64,000 nt of DNA from Nectonema munidae (GCA_030549495.1 JAUIRK010000510.1:124001-188000); one strand, 5' to 3'; numbered from the stretch's first letter, positions 22,141 through 35,731 are shown. The notes: generated from the sequence alone by a model not told the origin. A program made the numbers and translations.

Positions 22141-22303
22141 TCTAATCATAAAAAAATGATTAAAATTTATCGAATTTATAAACAAAATAATTAGTAAAAA
22201 ATATATATATATTTTATTATATACTTGGATTACAATTTAAACGGGCGTTTGAGACTTTGGTGACTATATTTTACAAAAACCTACAATTTAGGGAAAGTTT
22301 TTA

Positions 22304-22374
22304 GTTAGTAGGTTGTTTGATGTGCCGCCCATACATAAGCCACCTATGCTGGTTTACAGGCAACTGCACATTAC
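22304..22374. mobile_element. One arm of the Tc1/mariner-like MITE family
   Basis: GTTAGTAGGTTGTTTGATG, then CCCATACATAAGCCACC, TATGCTGGTTTACAGG and GCACATTAC match the arms of the MITE at 9038-9413. TA precedes it (22302-22303). The second arm is absent, so the copy is truncated. Confidence 0.75.
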
Positions 22375-24427
22375 AAAAAGAACGACATGATGTTGACGCT
22401 TTGGGTCAATCCATATCTCAAATTAAAGAATGTAAATAGATATTATACAAAATTTGCTATAACTGCAAAGCCATAACTTATATATCAATATAATCATTGA
22501 TCATATTATTATTAACAGCATATTTTAGATATGAAAATAAATAAGAAAGATGAAAAAAGTTATTCCAATTAAAAGCGAAGTAAATATCTAAACAACAAAT
22601 TGTTTAGAAGGCCTGAGTCTGTAAAACCGTATGATTGTTTCCTTATTTGATTACTAAAAAAAATTAAATATAAATTTTCAAGATCAATTGAATCTGAACC
22701 AAGAATCTAAAAAAGTGAATCTTACATGTCCTAAGTATTATTTTTAAAGTAGTTAATTTAAAAGATTAGAAATTTATATCATCTGACTACTTTTGCTTGC
22801 CAATACTTTGGAATACAAGCAGCTTAAAAAATGAACAAAATGAAAAATATTGTTTTTAAAATTATGACTTTACTTTTAGATGTACTATCGTTAGGTAAAC
22901 ACCCCGGTTACCAGCGGTAAATATTCTAATGGAAATATTTAAGGTCATTATTAATAGAAAAAGAAATAGTCAGTAATATCATCCTTATAAAGATAAAAAT
23001 TAGCTAATTGCTAAGATATATATCATTGATATAAATTTGAAAAAATTAAGGATCTAAACTTTTATAGTGACATTTGAGGAATGCCCACATTTAGGAAACG
23101 AGAAATTAGAGGATGGTAAATCTAAAGCAACATATTGTCTTATCCCAAATAAAATATTCGATAAAGTTAATCATAGATTCGACCGGATCATAAGATTTTA
23201 ATTTGGATGAGAACTATCTAAAACAAGCAAAATAAAATGCTTTTTTTCATAATGTAGTTTTTTATTTGAGAAGAGATAATTTTCCCAAAAATTTTTGAAA
23301 TTATTATAAGTATAGTAATAGGTACATAATTATTTTTAAGGCACACATAAAATTGTATTTTGAAGACAAATAAAATTAATTTTTAATTGGTTTAAACTAG
23401 TTTTTCTAATAGGAAACAATTTTCCACTGTATGTAAATCTTTTTTAAGCATATAAGTTAAATTTATTTTAATACCTTTAAAATTTACTTTTTTTAAATTG
23501 AGTCACAAGAAATTGGTTTTAAAAAAGCCTTATTAAAAACTTCAGCAATATCTTTTAAATTTTCTTAAAAAATTATAAATTATATTGTTCTTTGAAAAAG
23601 TGGATTAATAAATTTTATTTAATTTGTTTCACATATTATGAAAATTACCCATTTTCCTAAAACTTTCCGAAAAATGTCTAAATTCTAGTTTTTAGATAAA
23701 GATTTCACTTCTCTTTAAATAATACAACAAATTTTGTTTATACACATTTAACTTATCTTTATCTGTATTTTTACACTTTTTTTGAAAAATGTATCTTTTT
23801 TCTTTTTTGAAGATTCAAGCCAACTAACGTTTTTTGAACAGCAGACAATGTCAAGTTTTTAATTAATATCAATAGAAATTCAAAAAAACCATCTCCTTTG
23901 TCTCGGTTAAAATAAGATGTGTGTTTGTTAAAAAACTAAAAATGTATCTCTTTACAAAAAAAATCTTTTATTTATATATTTTGTTTTTTAGTTTCCTTAT
24001 ATTTTATACAATTTGATTGCGAATATTGTTACCATTAAAATACATAGGCTGTAACGCACGTACCAATTGAGTGGAGAGCGGGCTTCTGATCCCATTTTGG
24101 GAAATTAATAATAACTGATAGAATAAAATATTCTAATAAGTTTTTTAGCTCTGGCTTTGTCATTTGTATATACTAATGTCTACTATATCTCGAACTTTGA
24201 GTAAATGAGATAAAACAAAACTTCGTGATATACAAATATAATACTAATAACTTTAATCGCAAGTTATGATCCATAAGTGATTAGCATTTAGAAAGGGCTC
24301 GTTTGATTCCATATGACGAATATATATTTTTTTAAAAAAATTGCCTACAAACTATAAATAGCAACAACATTTTTTTATATTATCAAAAATGGCTACTTTT
24401 ATTGATATGAAAATGTTATCGATTTGC
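22375..24427. other. AT-rich stretch, no gene seen
   Basis: Two kilobases of very AT-rich DNA. I found no coding region, element end or RNA gene that I can support. Confidence 0.5.
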
Positions 24428-24435
24428 TTTCTAAT

Positions 24436-27299
24436 CAGGGTTGCCAATTTAGATATATTTTATCTAAATCTAGATATTTTTTGAACCCCTTTAGATGTGA
24501 GATTTTATAATTTAGATAAAAAAAAATTTAGATATATTTTTTAGATAATTTTAAGAACTTAATTTATTGGTAATATTTAGTAACGTCCTATTTTTAAAAC
24601 AAAAAATTTTATTATTATTATATATTATATACCTTTAACATAACAACGTTTTCAAAACTTTAAAACTTTTTAGCACTGATACAACTCCATTTCATCGTTA
24701 AGTTTGCAATTTTTTTGAAATATTTTTTTTTAATTAAATAAAATAGGTTACTCTTTTGTTTTTTAATTTCTATAATCATATTTGTGTTGATTATTTGGCA
24801 TTTTGCTGCTTTATAAGCGTTGAATTAGTTTAGTTAGTAAAAACTATGAAAAAACTAGTTTTTTGATATTCAATGATGGCTTTTTATATTTTTAATTCAT
24901 ATAATCCAAAAAATATTTAAAAAACATCATTGTTCATCTATAATCAATTATAACATAACTTAAAAACTTGTAAGATCATAAAATAACGTTTTAAAAGATA
25001 ATTTAATTTATAATCAGAAACTATTTTTATTTATCAAGCGCAGTTTTATTAAAAAAAATTTACAATACTTATGATTCTATTTTATTCTTAATTTGCTATT
25101 TAATTTTATATTGTAGATATATAAAAACTTGATGCCTAAAACTAAATATATTCAAAAGTTTCGAAAAGAGTGGATAAAAGATCCTGCTCTCCAAAAGTGG
25201 ATTATGGCAGTTCCTACTGATGACAAAAAAGCTTTTTGTAAATTTTGCAAAGTTGAATTAAAGGCTAAGCTTCAGGATTTGAGACTACACGCGCAATCTA
25301 TTAAGCATTAAAAGTACGAAAAGGGAAGCAGAAATTGCATAGAAATAAATTCCTTGTTGTCTACTTCATCGAAAGATTTAAAAATATCCGAATTTGAATT
25401 GCACCTTTTTTTGTTGCCATTCAGCTATTAAAAATTGCGATCATTTTGTAGATTTGTGCAAAAAGAGTATTGATGACAGCAATCTAATTTCAAAGCTCAA
25501 AATGCATCGTTCAAAATGCACAAATATTGTTAAAAATATTCTAAGTCCATTTTTTCAAGATGAATTAATAAAAGACATTGATAACAATGTATATAGCTTG
25601 TTGATTGATGAATCCACCGATATAAGCGTGACTAAACTTCTTGGTGTTTCAATAATTTATTATAGTAGAAATTCTTTTGATGTTGTGTCTACATTTTTAG
25701 GTTTGGTTGAATTAGAAGAATGTGATGCAAACTCAATTGTTAATGCTATTAAAACATTAATCTCAAAAAATGCTTTAGCCTTTAATAAACTTATAGGCAT
25801 TGGGACTGACAATGCAAGTGTTATGGTTGGTATAAATAATGGAGTTTTCAGTATTTTAAAAAAAGAACTACCTAATTTAATACTTTCTAGATGTGTTTGC
25901 CACTCTATTCAATTATCAGTATCAAAGTCCTGTTCTCAAACACTGCCACGTAACTTGGAATTTTTAATATCCGAAACACATAATTGGTTTTCTCACTCTA
26001 CATTAAGAAAATCAAAGTATAGTAATTTGTATAAATGACTCAATAATGATTGCAGTCCAGCAAAAATTCCCTCTATTGCTACTACTAGATGGCTATCAAT
26101 TCAGCTTGCTATAGAGCAGATACTAAAACAGTGGAATGAGTTAAAACTGCACTTTAAATCAAGGTTAGATGAAAGGTGTTACACTTCAGAAATTCTTTTT
26201 GAAATGTATAATGATGAAAAAAATCTACTTTATTTACATTTTTTACATCCAGTGCTTATAGAAATATCTCAAGTAAATAAACTCTTCCAATCAAATAATT
26301 GTGATCGATTAAAACTATTTGATGACTTGCTTTTATTAATAAAATCCATAGCTGATAAAATTATCATTACCAAAAGTAATATGAACATACTTAATATACA
26401 TTTTGAAGGACATCTCAATCCTAGACCTTACTTAGGATATAGTTTTGAACTCCGCTAAACTGAGGGAAGAAAATATATTGAGTTTGGAAGAAGATAAAAT
26501 TATAAGAAAGAGATGCATTGATTTCATGGTGACCCTTTTTTTATCAATTAAAGCAAAGACTTCCAAACAACATTGATATTTTAAAAAAAAACCTCACTTT
26601 TTTGTGTTAGCAATATGCTGAAACCTACAAATGATTTTTCTTCTATTTGCGAAGTGGCTAAGTTTTTCGGATTCAAAGACGAAACTATTAGTAGAATTGA
26701 AATTCAAGCTAAAAAAAATCGATTAGTAGATTGGAAAATGAAGGAAAAAACAAATGATTTTTGGAAAGAAGTATATCAATATAAAGACTCAATTAATCAA
26801 AATCCATTCAATGACATAATTGAATGTGCTCTTCATGCATTATCAATACCTCACTCAAATGCTGAAATTGAAAGAGTTTTCAGTTATTCAAACTATTTAA
26901 AATCAGAAATAAAATGAAGTTGCCTTTACTAAACGCATCCTTAATAGTTAAATTTGGTCTCATGAGACTTAAATCTTGCTGCCATTCCTTTTCTATACCT
27001 GCGAAAGTTCTCGAGAAAGTTGGAACAAATCTTGCATACTCAAATCCTAAAGATAATGAAAATAATTTAGAATTGTTAAATGAAGATGAAAACATGGATT
27101 TTTTTGTTTATAACAAAAATTTTTAAATGATTAAATAAAAAATATGTAAAACTTTTGTTTTTTTTAAATTTATAATATCAAAAAATAATTAGATAATATT
27201 TTAGATAAAAAATTTTTAATTTTAGATCTTTTTAGATAATTTTTCTTATAAAAAGTTAGAAATCTAGATAAAAATTTTTTAAAAAAGTTGGCAACACTG
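24436..27299 (+). mobile_element. hAT-C: complete-length degenerate hAT transposon
   Basis: The left end CAGGGTTGCCAATTTAGATA and reversed right end CAGTGTTGCCAACTTTTTT form the inverted repeat. The 8-bp flanks are TTTCTAAT (24428-24435) and TTCCTAAT (27300-27307), 7 of 8 identical. Both subterminal regions carry many copies of TTTAGATA/TATCTAAA, which may be transposase-binding sites. The transposase is on the plus strand with several breaks. Confidence 0.9.
25132..27126 (+). pseudogene. hAT-C transposase, disrupted
   Basis: The ATG at 25132 starts MPKTKYIQKFRKEWIKD; a zinc-finger-like CKFCKVELKAKLQDLRLHAQ follows, ending with the KH of the motif. After stops the frame resumes at about 25394 with ATKIVK-like CTNIVKNIL and the catalytic landmarks: LLIDESTDISV, IGIGTDNASVMVG, SRCVCHSIQLSV and, after a stop near 26036, ATTRWLSIQLAIEQ. 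The C-terminal dimerisation part is around 26800-26890 (IPHSNAEIERVFSYSN). The order and motifs are those of a hAT transposase. At least four frame breaks separate the open parts, including one between 26458 and 26615. It ends at 27126. Confidence 0.88.
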
Positions 27300-27468
27300 T
27301 TCCTAATGTCTCTTTTTAATATTGCTAAAATCTTGTTAGTGATTAGATATTTGTTTTGATATCACAACGTCTTCTGGTGGATCCAACATTGAGCCTTCGT
27401 TGAAGTGCTCCTTTTCAATGAAAACACTTTTAGGTTCTTTTGCATTTTTTCTTTATATATCATATAAC

Positions 27469-27925
27469 AGTGATTCCCAACCTTTTTTACCTCTTAAATA
27501 AAAATATTTATCATTCAGATTCCCCTCAAGACAAAACTTACATTCTTTTACGAAGAAAGTTGCATTCATTTTGCCGGTTAAACTTTTTTAAAAACAGTAT
27601 AAAATTCACGATTATTTGCCAAATTTTAATCTCTTGAATTAATCTCTATCTTTAATCATCAAATAAGATACCTCTTATTTTAATTTAGCAGATAAAGGAA
27701 AAAAACGCTTTTTAAAAATAAAGAAATTGATGCTTCTTATCAAAAAATTAATTATTAAAACTGTTAAGGAGTTTGTATGTATTGAAAAAAATATATAATT
27801 AAACTAAAAAGGGTTTTATTTTCTTTATAACTGCAATATTCTATATGATGCAAGAATGTTTGATGACCCCTAATAAAACCTTCATGAACTCCCAGGGGTC
27901 AGCGGATCACAGGTTGGGAACCACT
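27469..27925. mobile_element. hAT-type MITE, 457 bp
   Basis: The left end AGTGATTCCCAACC and reversed right end AGTGGTTCCCAACC form the inverted repeat, similar to the MITE at 6883. The 8-bp flanks CATATAAC and GATATAAT share six bases. There is no transposase; the interior is AT-rich. Confidence 0.8.
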
Positions 27926-27933
27926 GATATAAT

Positions 27934-28974
27934 AACACAATATAAACTATAGTTTAGTTTTGTAATTTGTTTTTTATATTATAGATTACACTTTTTGTAA
28001 TGAATAGCATCGTAATTTTATCGATATAAAATAAGATTTATTTAGTTCAAAACAAAAAGATACGAACTAAACTTAAGTTTATATGTTCGTATAGGAAATA
28101 ATCCTTCATCCACCCTATTGTAAGAACTTCTAATCTCAATATGCTGAAATAGTGAAGTTAAAAATAAGAAAATGTGTAATAGATCACGTGTAGGGAGGAA
28201 GATAGATTCAAAAAAACCCATGAGGATTATATGGATAAAATTAACAAAGGCGTTAAAAAGTTATACTATACAAATATAGAGTATATATAAACATAATTAT
28301 GTATCATGAATAAATAATTGTTTAAGGCAAGATCTTTAGGTAAGGCGAAGCACAAAGCGTTTGATTTTTGATGAATTTTCCAGTAAAGATAAACACCGAG
28401 ATCTAAATGAAAAAAGTAAACAAGTGAAAAAAAATTGGAAATGAAAATGGAGATGTTTGGTATATATAATGAAAAAAATATTTACATGTTAACTGACAAC
28501 AATTAATAATAAATTTCTTTTAAATGATCTAATATTTTTAAGATATCTAATAATTTATCTTTGCAATGATTTTCATTTTTCAAAATATTTAAAAAATTTT
28601 CCTTGCCTATTCGCTAACATCGGATAAATTTTCAGAAAATAAGATATCTGCGAAACAAAAAAATTAAGTTCTCTTGTCATGTATTCAAATATTTGTACTA
28701 TACTGAATAACGATTGTGAGGAAAGATTATTTTCAATCATTTTTACACTAATCTTCTTCTTCTTAATAGCCAAAAAGAAGAAAAACATGGACTATATTGC
28801 AATAAAAATTATTTTAAATTGGAAAGTTATTTTTATTTGGAATTTTATCCTCATTGAAAATTTTAATTGTGATTCTCGATCAAAAACGAGTTTTTTGATT
28901 CGAGCTTTTTACAGTATTTGTTTTTTTCAAAATGTTAACTTGATTAATAATTCCAGGCATTCCCTAATTGGTAA
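27934..28974. other. AT-rich stretch, no gene seen
   Basis: Frames at 28573-28788 (minus) and 28679-29008 (plus) overlap each other and consist of AT-rich codons with no domain; not called. Confidence 0.45.
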
Positions 28975-29524
28975 AGGGTGTTCTTTCAGATATAAACCAC
29001 ACATTTGATTAAGACTAAAAATTTTTCACAGCCTAATTGCGAAAATTGAGTACGATAATGAACTCAGCATGATTGATTTAGTATAAAAATATTTTTGAGA
29101 AAAATTTCTGATGTAAACTCGAAATTGATTGATACTTTTTACATTTTGACACTCTAATTGCAAAAATTGACTACAGAAATTAAATCAGCATGATTGATTT
29201 ATTATAAATATATATATTTTATTTAAAGTTTGAATAATGTTCTTGGATTCAATTTTCCGGTGTTTTCACAAATTTTATTGACACTTTCCTAATTTAACAA
29301 CCCTAAGTTATAAGTTATAGACATTATAATATGAAAATCTTGTTTAAAAATGTATATTTGATTTTGATTCACATTTTTTGATATGAGATGGTTATTCAAC
29401 TACCGTAAAAATAGTATCAAAATATGCAGCTAGAGATTTTATCGAAAGTTACAAAGTTTGAAGGCGTTATAATTCACCAAATTTTTTACACTACAAGTTT
29501 TATCCCTTCTAGTCTCTAATAGGG
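28975..29524 (-). mobile_element. TTAA (piggyBac-like) element, copy 3, reduced
   Basis: The outer end, read in reverse from 29524, is CCCTATTAGAGACTAGAAGG, homologous to the terminus of copy 1. It is followed by the conserved stretch with AGCTGCATATTTTGATAC and GGTAGTTGAAT, and then two units of repeat A (marked at about 28995 and 29115). The bordering tetramer is TTGC (reversed), a decayed TTAA. The rest of the element is gone. It is more diverged than copies 1 and 2, so it is the oldest of the three. Confidence 0.7.
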
Positions 29525-30760
29525 GCAAGGTCCTTTCTCTTTTCTTGACCAATTTTTTTGGGAGAAGCAATTGCTTATCAAAAGAAATCAAATCTTTGGA
29601 AGTTGAATCAACATTCATAACAGAATTCATCAATCCTTGCTAGTTCTCAGAATATTTTCTTCAATAACTCAACATAAGGATAAAATCATCAGTTAAATTT
29701 AAAGCTTCATTAAATTCTTCTCTCAAACATTCAATATGAAGTATTTTTATAATTTCAATAATTGTTTTGTTTCTAATCAAAGTTTAGTTTAAATATGTGG
29801 TTTTTGGATTCAGAGATATTATTTGTCCATAGAATTGGTATAACATCACCAAACTTGACTTTTGGTAAAATCACGAATTCTTTTATTTTTTTTTAATTAT
29901 GAACGTAAACACCTAGTTTGTGCTGAAATTCTCGTAAAATATCGATGGAAACTTATTCAAATAAATGTAGATCTGTTACAGAACAAATCCTAGTTTCCGA
30001 AAAAATTGTGGTGATAAGAACATCCAATTCATTTTTTTGATGCACATTTTAATTGAATTATATCTAATTAGATTATTTTTTAAATGTCTCTTGCAAGGTG
30101 TAATGCTGCAATTATAAACAGGGTGCTTGATTGCTTTTATGAGGGCCTTTTCTTCGTTACAGCCAACTATAATATGTCTATTACCCACTTTACAAGCGAT
30201 ATGAGACAAAAAAGAGGAATAAGTCTCAAAGGCACATTGGAACTAAATATATGGGAGAAGTATGAGTAGATTTGTTTTTGAGTCTTTTTTCTTTAAAAAC
30301 GAAATTGTTAAATAGCATGCTCCCAGATTAAATGTTCGATCAATACTAATAATGTAATGGTTTTCAACAGCATCTAAAAATGTTGTAACTGATAATCAGT
30401 ATATAGAACAAAAGAAGGTGGTTTGCCTTGGAAATAAAAAAATGTCTTATAAATTTATGATTATTACAACACAAACTAATAATACTGTGTGCTTGATTAG
30501 CCATAGAAATAAAATCACCAGGATTCTTTTCTAAGTTCAAAGAAAATTTCATGTTTCTTATATATTGAGAATTACGTGGTGATAGATCTTTCAAAACCGC
30601 TTCGTTATAAATTTCTCTTGAACTTTTGGAAGAATTGAGGACTTCATTAGAAACAAACTTACTGATTTTTGTGATTTTGAATTTAAATGGGAATTAGGAT
30701 TTTCATTCAAAGATGAGTTCTACTAAAAGGAAGCCCTTCTTTGAAAACTATATCTTTTTA
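29525..30760 (-). pseudogene. MULE-type transposase remnant
   Basis: On the minus strand the pieces appear in sense order: SKFVSNEVLNSSKSSREIYN and EAVLKDLSPRNSQYIRNMK (30550-30700); IISIDRTFNLGACYLT (about 30330), the first acidic site of the MULE core; ETYSSFLSHIACKVGNRHI; VGCNEEKALIKAIK, where the usual second aspartate is changed; PCKRHLKNNLIRY; and a C-terminal IPILWTNNISESKNHIFKL (about 29800). This order is that of MuDR/Phantom-like (MULE) transposases. Numerous stops and shifts show it is long dead. The TTAA copy 3 lies at its 3' end. Termini were not found. Confidence 0.6.
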
Positions 30761-33190
30761 ACTTTCATTAGGAAATGATTATAACATGGGATTTTTTGCT
30801 CATAGCATCGGTCAGTTGTGCGTTTTCGTTTAAAGTATAATAAAACTAACTATATGAATATTTGTCCCATCCACCAGTCATCATAAAAATAACTCTTTAC
30901 AGTTTTTAGAAATTATAAAGCAGATATTCTTTTTGATGCAAAGCTATAGCAATCATTTTTGTTCAAAAAAGGATTAGATGAAATTTTCTTGGGTTTGAAA
31001 AAATAGTTATGTTCTTCATAAATACATTTACCATAATTAATTTAGGTGATCATAGAAAACCTGGAAGAAGGCGTTATACACACATCTGCTTCCTCCGAAT
31101 CTTTTTCTAACAAAGTATCGTAATTACAATATGTTTGTTAAGTTTAACTTTGTTTTTCAGATTGTAAACATTTTTTTTGAACCAACGGAACAAATTGGTT
31201 AGGATTTGAACTAATATGACTACTGAAACTCGAACCTGGACAAAATTTTTATATTTGTAAAACCATACGATAACGTTTATTTTACAAAAAACAAAAAGAA
31301 ACAAGAGGAAACATACACAAAGGTATCAAAAATTTAATAATAATTTCGTGTTTTCGCAGGCTTTCCAAAAAGCTATAAGCCGTTGAGATGATCCTACTAT
31401 AAAATTTATAACAAACGGGAAAATAAAGGAAAAGTAAGATGGAAGGATACATGTAGGCTACTCTTACTGTTGTAATTGCTCAGACTGTAAGAAAATTAGA
31501 CCAGCACCCTTCTATACATGCAGTTTTTACTGCATCTTCCTGACTAACTTTTCAAAGTCAAAATTTGCATATTTTCAAAGTTTCTAAAAATTTCCAAGGC
31601 TGTTAGAAAGCGAAATATCTTTGAGAAATTTTCAATATCATAAGAATGAGTGAACTGGAATTAAATAAACAATTTCCATCTCGTCTTAACAATTCGAGTT
31701 GGACATACTCATAGAACAAGTTAACGGATAGACTGAAAACCCCATCTACTCACTAAATTACTAGTGAAATTGTGAATTACTTACTACTCACAATCGTAAC
31801 TAAAAAATCAGTAAAGAAAAAACTTCTGTGAATTTCAGATTTCAAAGTGTTAAAAAGCAGTGGTAATTTGTGTGTATGTAGTTAGGTTTCTAACTGCCAT
31901 CAGGTCTTGTAAATAAAATATGAATAGTAATTGGAGAATTGGGAATTGTACACAAAGTAAAGAGATAAATTTGTTGTTGAATTGAGTTTAACACTTCAAT
32001 TTTTGCCTTCAAATTGGACTTCTATAAAGAGATTTTCAATCAAGTTAAGTAGTTTTTTTGTTTCATTTCTATATTACATTTGCAAACACGAAATCCAGAA
32101 ACACGATTCATGAATTCACATTCGTTATTTTTCCATTTAAATGGAACATTTTTATATCTTCTCATAGGTTTGAAGACATGACATTCAATTTATGGAATTT
32201 AAAGTTTCTATTAAATTTTTCCAATCTTATCTAGTAGATTTTTAGTATGATATTCAAACTTTTGGAGATCTTGAATTTCTTAAACCTGTAACATCTAATA
32301 CTAAAGGCTAAACCTTTTGTTTCATGCCTATTTTTATTGAAAATATTTTTGACTAGAGCCTTTTCTGAGTCAGTACGAACAATCATACGGGATGATGCTG
32401 TATTAAATTTTATCTTTTCTAAAAATTAACGTTACTATATCATTTTCCATGTCAATGTAAAAACACAGGACTTAAAAATTTAGGACACGCTTGACTTTTT
32501 TCTTCTCAAAGCAGAATCTCGATATATTAAACATTTAACGAAACATGGACCAAATTTAAATATTCTTCCTGTTCCTAGTGTTTTATTTTTATTAAATGAA
32601 TTAGCAGTATAGCAAATTAGCTGAATTCATACTCATTTCTTCAGAAAATAAACGCGATGTCATCAAATTGGTAACATTTTGTATATCATTTGCTACATTG
32701 TGATTGCATGAAAGAAAGAAATTTATTTTAAAATCACAATCATTTATAAAGGATATTAAGAATGAATATAATTTAGTAGGAGAAAGCAAACAATGAAAAT
32801 CAAAGATATGCATATACATCAAAGGTCAAGGCCGCTACGTGATGTATAAGTTATATAACGTAAACAAAAAATATGGTTGTATATACGCGTGTCTAAACAA
32901 ATTCATCATTATTAGTTATAATTTACACAAAAAGCAATTCACATTTGAACAAGTATAATTATAATATTGAATAAATATTTTTCTAAGCTTATACTTTACA
33001 AACTGAATAGAGCATGTATGTTAAAAATGGAGAGAAAGAAAATTATTCCAGAATTTACAAATCCTGAACCTTAAACAACTATTAGTTTTCGGTAATTTAT
33101 TTCTTGGAATGAAAAGATGTTTACTATTCCTCAGAAAAAAACATTTCTCTCTCTAAGTTAAAGTAAAACCAAGTAGAAAATAAGGAAGGT
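30761..33190. other. Long stretch without a recognised gene
   Basis: It may include the N-terminal region of the MULE remnant, but I cannot show it. The minus-strand frame 32601-32822 and its continuation to about 32470 (SFNKNKTLGTGRIFKFG, YRDSALRRKK) look somewhat protein-like without a known family. Confidence 0.35.
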
Positions 33191-33429
33191 AATTTTTCAT
33201 AAAAAAAACTAAAAAGGAATAGTGCTAGACGAAATTTGTACAGATCATGAAATTTTAAAAGAAAAGCATGCTTGAATGTGATAAGTAATGTTTGTTAAAG
33301 ACAATTCTTAGAATTTTTTTTGAGATATATGAAAAGTATTATCAGCAGCGTGGCCCCAATTAGTAATGCTATACAATAAGTGTGGCAAAAATAGAGCTTT
33401 ATAAATTAACAATTTAGTTTTAATGGGAA

Positions 33430-35719
33430 TTAAAACTGAACACCCGTAACAGAATTCAGCTTACTTAAAACAAATTTACAATGGGCTTTCCAATTTAATT
33501 TTGCATCAATTACAATGCCGAGAAAATTATATTCATTCACAAACTCGAAGCCTAAGTTGATTATGTCATCATTGAACGTTTTAGAAAACGAGATAGCTTT
33601 GCATTTATTAAAATTAACTTTAAGGCAATTATCATCAAACCACTGAAATAAGAGATAAACATTGCCACTCAAGTTGGGGTCATTCGGAGAAACAAGTGTT
33701 GAAATATCATCGGCATAAAGATACATGCTTACAAATGAATTAATCATGAAAATGTCGTTAATATATATCAAAAAAGAAGGGGGCCCAAGATAGAGCCTTG
33801 CGGCACCCCAAATACAATTTTAGACAAGCTTGAATATACACCATTAATACAAGTACATTTGAATCTTATTTGAGATATAACTAGAAAGTAAGGAGATCGG
33901 AGAGATCAATAAACAAAGATGCAACACGTATATCATTATCAAGATAATCATAAACATCAGGAAGGCTGAATGCAGGAGCTGGGTGTTACCACAACGAAAA
34001 CCGAATTGGTGCGATTCTATCAAATTGTTACAGGAAAAATAACTATAAATTTGTTTGTATTGAAGCTTTTCAAAAATTTTACTAATTGAAGGAGTAAGTG
34101 AAATTGGCCTGCTGTTATTTACTTTTAATCTATTACCTTTTTTAAACACGGGAATTATTTTTGAAACTTTAAACACATCAGGGAAAACATTGAATTCTAT
34201 ACATGCATTAAAGCCTATTAGAAGAACCTTAGAAATAAGAGGAAAAATGGATTTTAAAAGATCAATTGAAATATCATAGAAATCTTTTGAATTATTACTT
34301 TTAAGATCATTAAAAACACTGAGTAAGTCATCATCTCATATTTTAGTAAAACTAAAATTACTTACAGTAGATCTCATATAAGTAGAAAAGTTATTAGAAG
34401 GGACAAAAGGCTCAGGAAGTGAAAAATAAGAATTAAAAGACTGCGCTATTAAACTATTCTCATTAACTATTTCATTTCCAATTTTTAAAGCAAACAAACC
34501 ATTTTCATTAGATTTCGTAGGCATGTTTAATTTGCACCAAGTATCTTTAGTGGATTTACATTTAAAATAGCTATGAAAATATTCATTTTTATTAAACTTT
34601 ATTAGCAGTTTAATTTTGTTCCCGTAAAATAAAATTTTATTTCGGATAGATAAATTACTCTTATTTTTAACAAATGTAGAGCTATTCCTACGCCTTATCA
34701 AGTTCAAGATATAGGGGGACATCCAAGGTTTGGAAGGGGACTTATATTTATCTTTAGGAATGACAACTTTTGTGTTAAATAGAATATCAGATTTTAAAAT
34801 ATTTAATAACTCATGGAATAAAAAATTTGGATAGCCGAAATAAAGTCATAATAACTCATATTAGCTTTGAACATAGAACGATCAAAAATCTCCAACGACC
34901 GTTTTACATGATGGCACTCAATAGGTAAAGATAAGAAAACAGGAAAGTGGTCAGATAGAGAAGAATTTAAAACATAAGAATAGCAGGAAATGTTATGACT
35001 GATTAAAATATTATCAATAAGAGTATTATACTGCGATCTAGTAGTAGTAGAAATTGTAAAATTCAATGAAAAAGAAAAGAACAATTGAAGAAATCACTAA
35101 CAACAGGCATTGAATTTAGTATCAAATTTGAATAAATTTATGTTAAAATCACCTGTCAATATGTGGAAACAATTTGAATTAAGTTTACCTAAATAATGTT
35201 CGAAGTCATTTAAAAAACAAAGTCATTATTTGGGGGTCTATAAATATTATGAATGACAATATTTTTATTATTTTTCACACATACTTCAATCGAAAAATGC
35301 TCAAAATAAATGGATGAAAAATGAATAGTGACATATGAATAAACTACAGTATTGTGTATATAAAACGATAACCCACTGTGAGAGGACAGGTAGCAAGGCT
35401 TTGATATAGAACTATAATTAGGCATATTAAAAGTATTAGAACTAGAACAGAGCCAAGTTTCCTGTAAGCATAATATAGAAATTGGAGATTTATTATGATT
35501 ATTGATACGGGAAACTAGAGAACATAGCTCATCAAATTTGGCATCGCGTGATTGGCAATTTAAACTGAGGATGCTAAAATTGTAAAAAAACGTTCGAAAA
35601 TCACCACAATCACCCAAGAAAAAGAGGACCCAAGGTAAAGAAGATTTCAAATCAGAATGTTCACAAAAATCACCCAAAGAAAACATTAAAAAATCAAATT
35701 TGTTAGACTTTTGTATCAA
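33430..35719 (-). pseudogene. LINE ORF2: endonuclease and reverse transcriptase, disrupted
   Basis: Endonuclease landmarks in order: FSILSLNCQSRDAKFDEL (35.6 kb), ILCLQETWLCSS, HNIYRPPNN, ILTGDFNINLF (about 35.13 kb), SQYNTLIDNILI and SLSDHFPVFLSL (34.95 kb). A linker with NEYFHSYFKCKSTKDTWCKL follows at 34.6 kb. Reverse transcriptase: SKIIPVFKKGNRLKVNNSRP, ISLTPSISKIFEKLQYKQIY, QFGFRCGNTQ (34.0 kb); GVPQGSILGPLLF (33.8 kb); the catalytic box LYADDISTLVSP (33.7 kb); and the thumb NFLGIVIDAKLNWKAH. The protein would nick target DNA and copy its own RNA there. About five to six breaks separate the frames; the copy is dead but only moderately diverged. Confidence 0.9.
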
Positions 35720-35731
35720 TAAACGAATGAT

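Noticed and set aside
24030-24100. tRNA-like segment (GAGTGGAGAGCGGGCTTCTG)
   Set aside because: Resembles a D-arm and anticodon stem only in part; no B box downstream.
28573-29008. Overlapping ORFs on both strands
   Set aside because: AT-rich chance frames; no family resemblance, and the right part overlaps the start of the TTAA copy 3.
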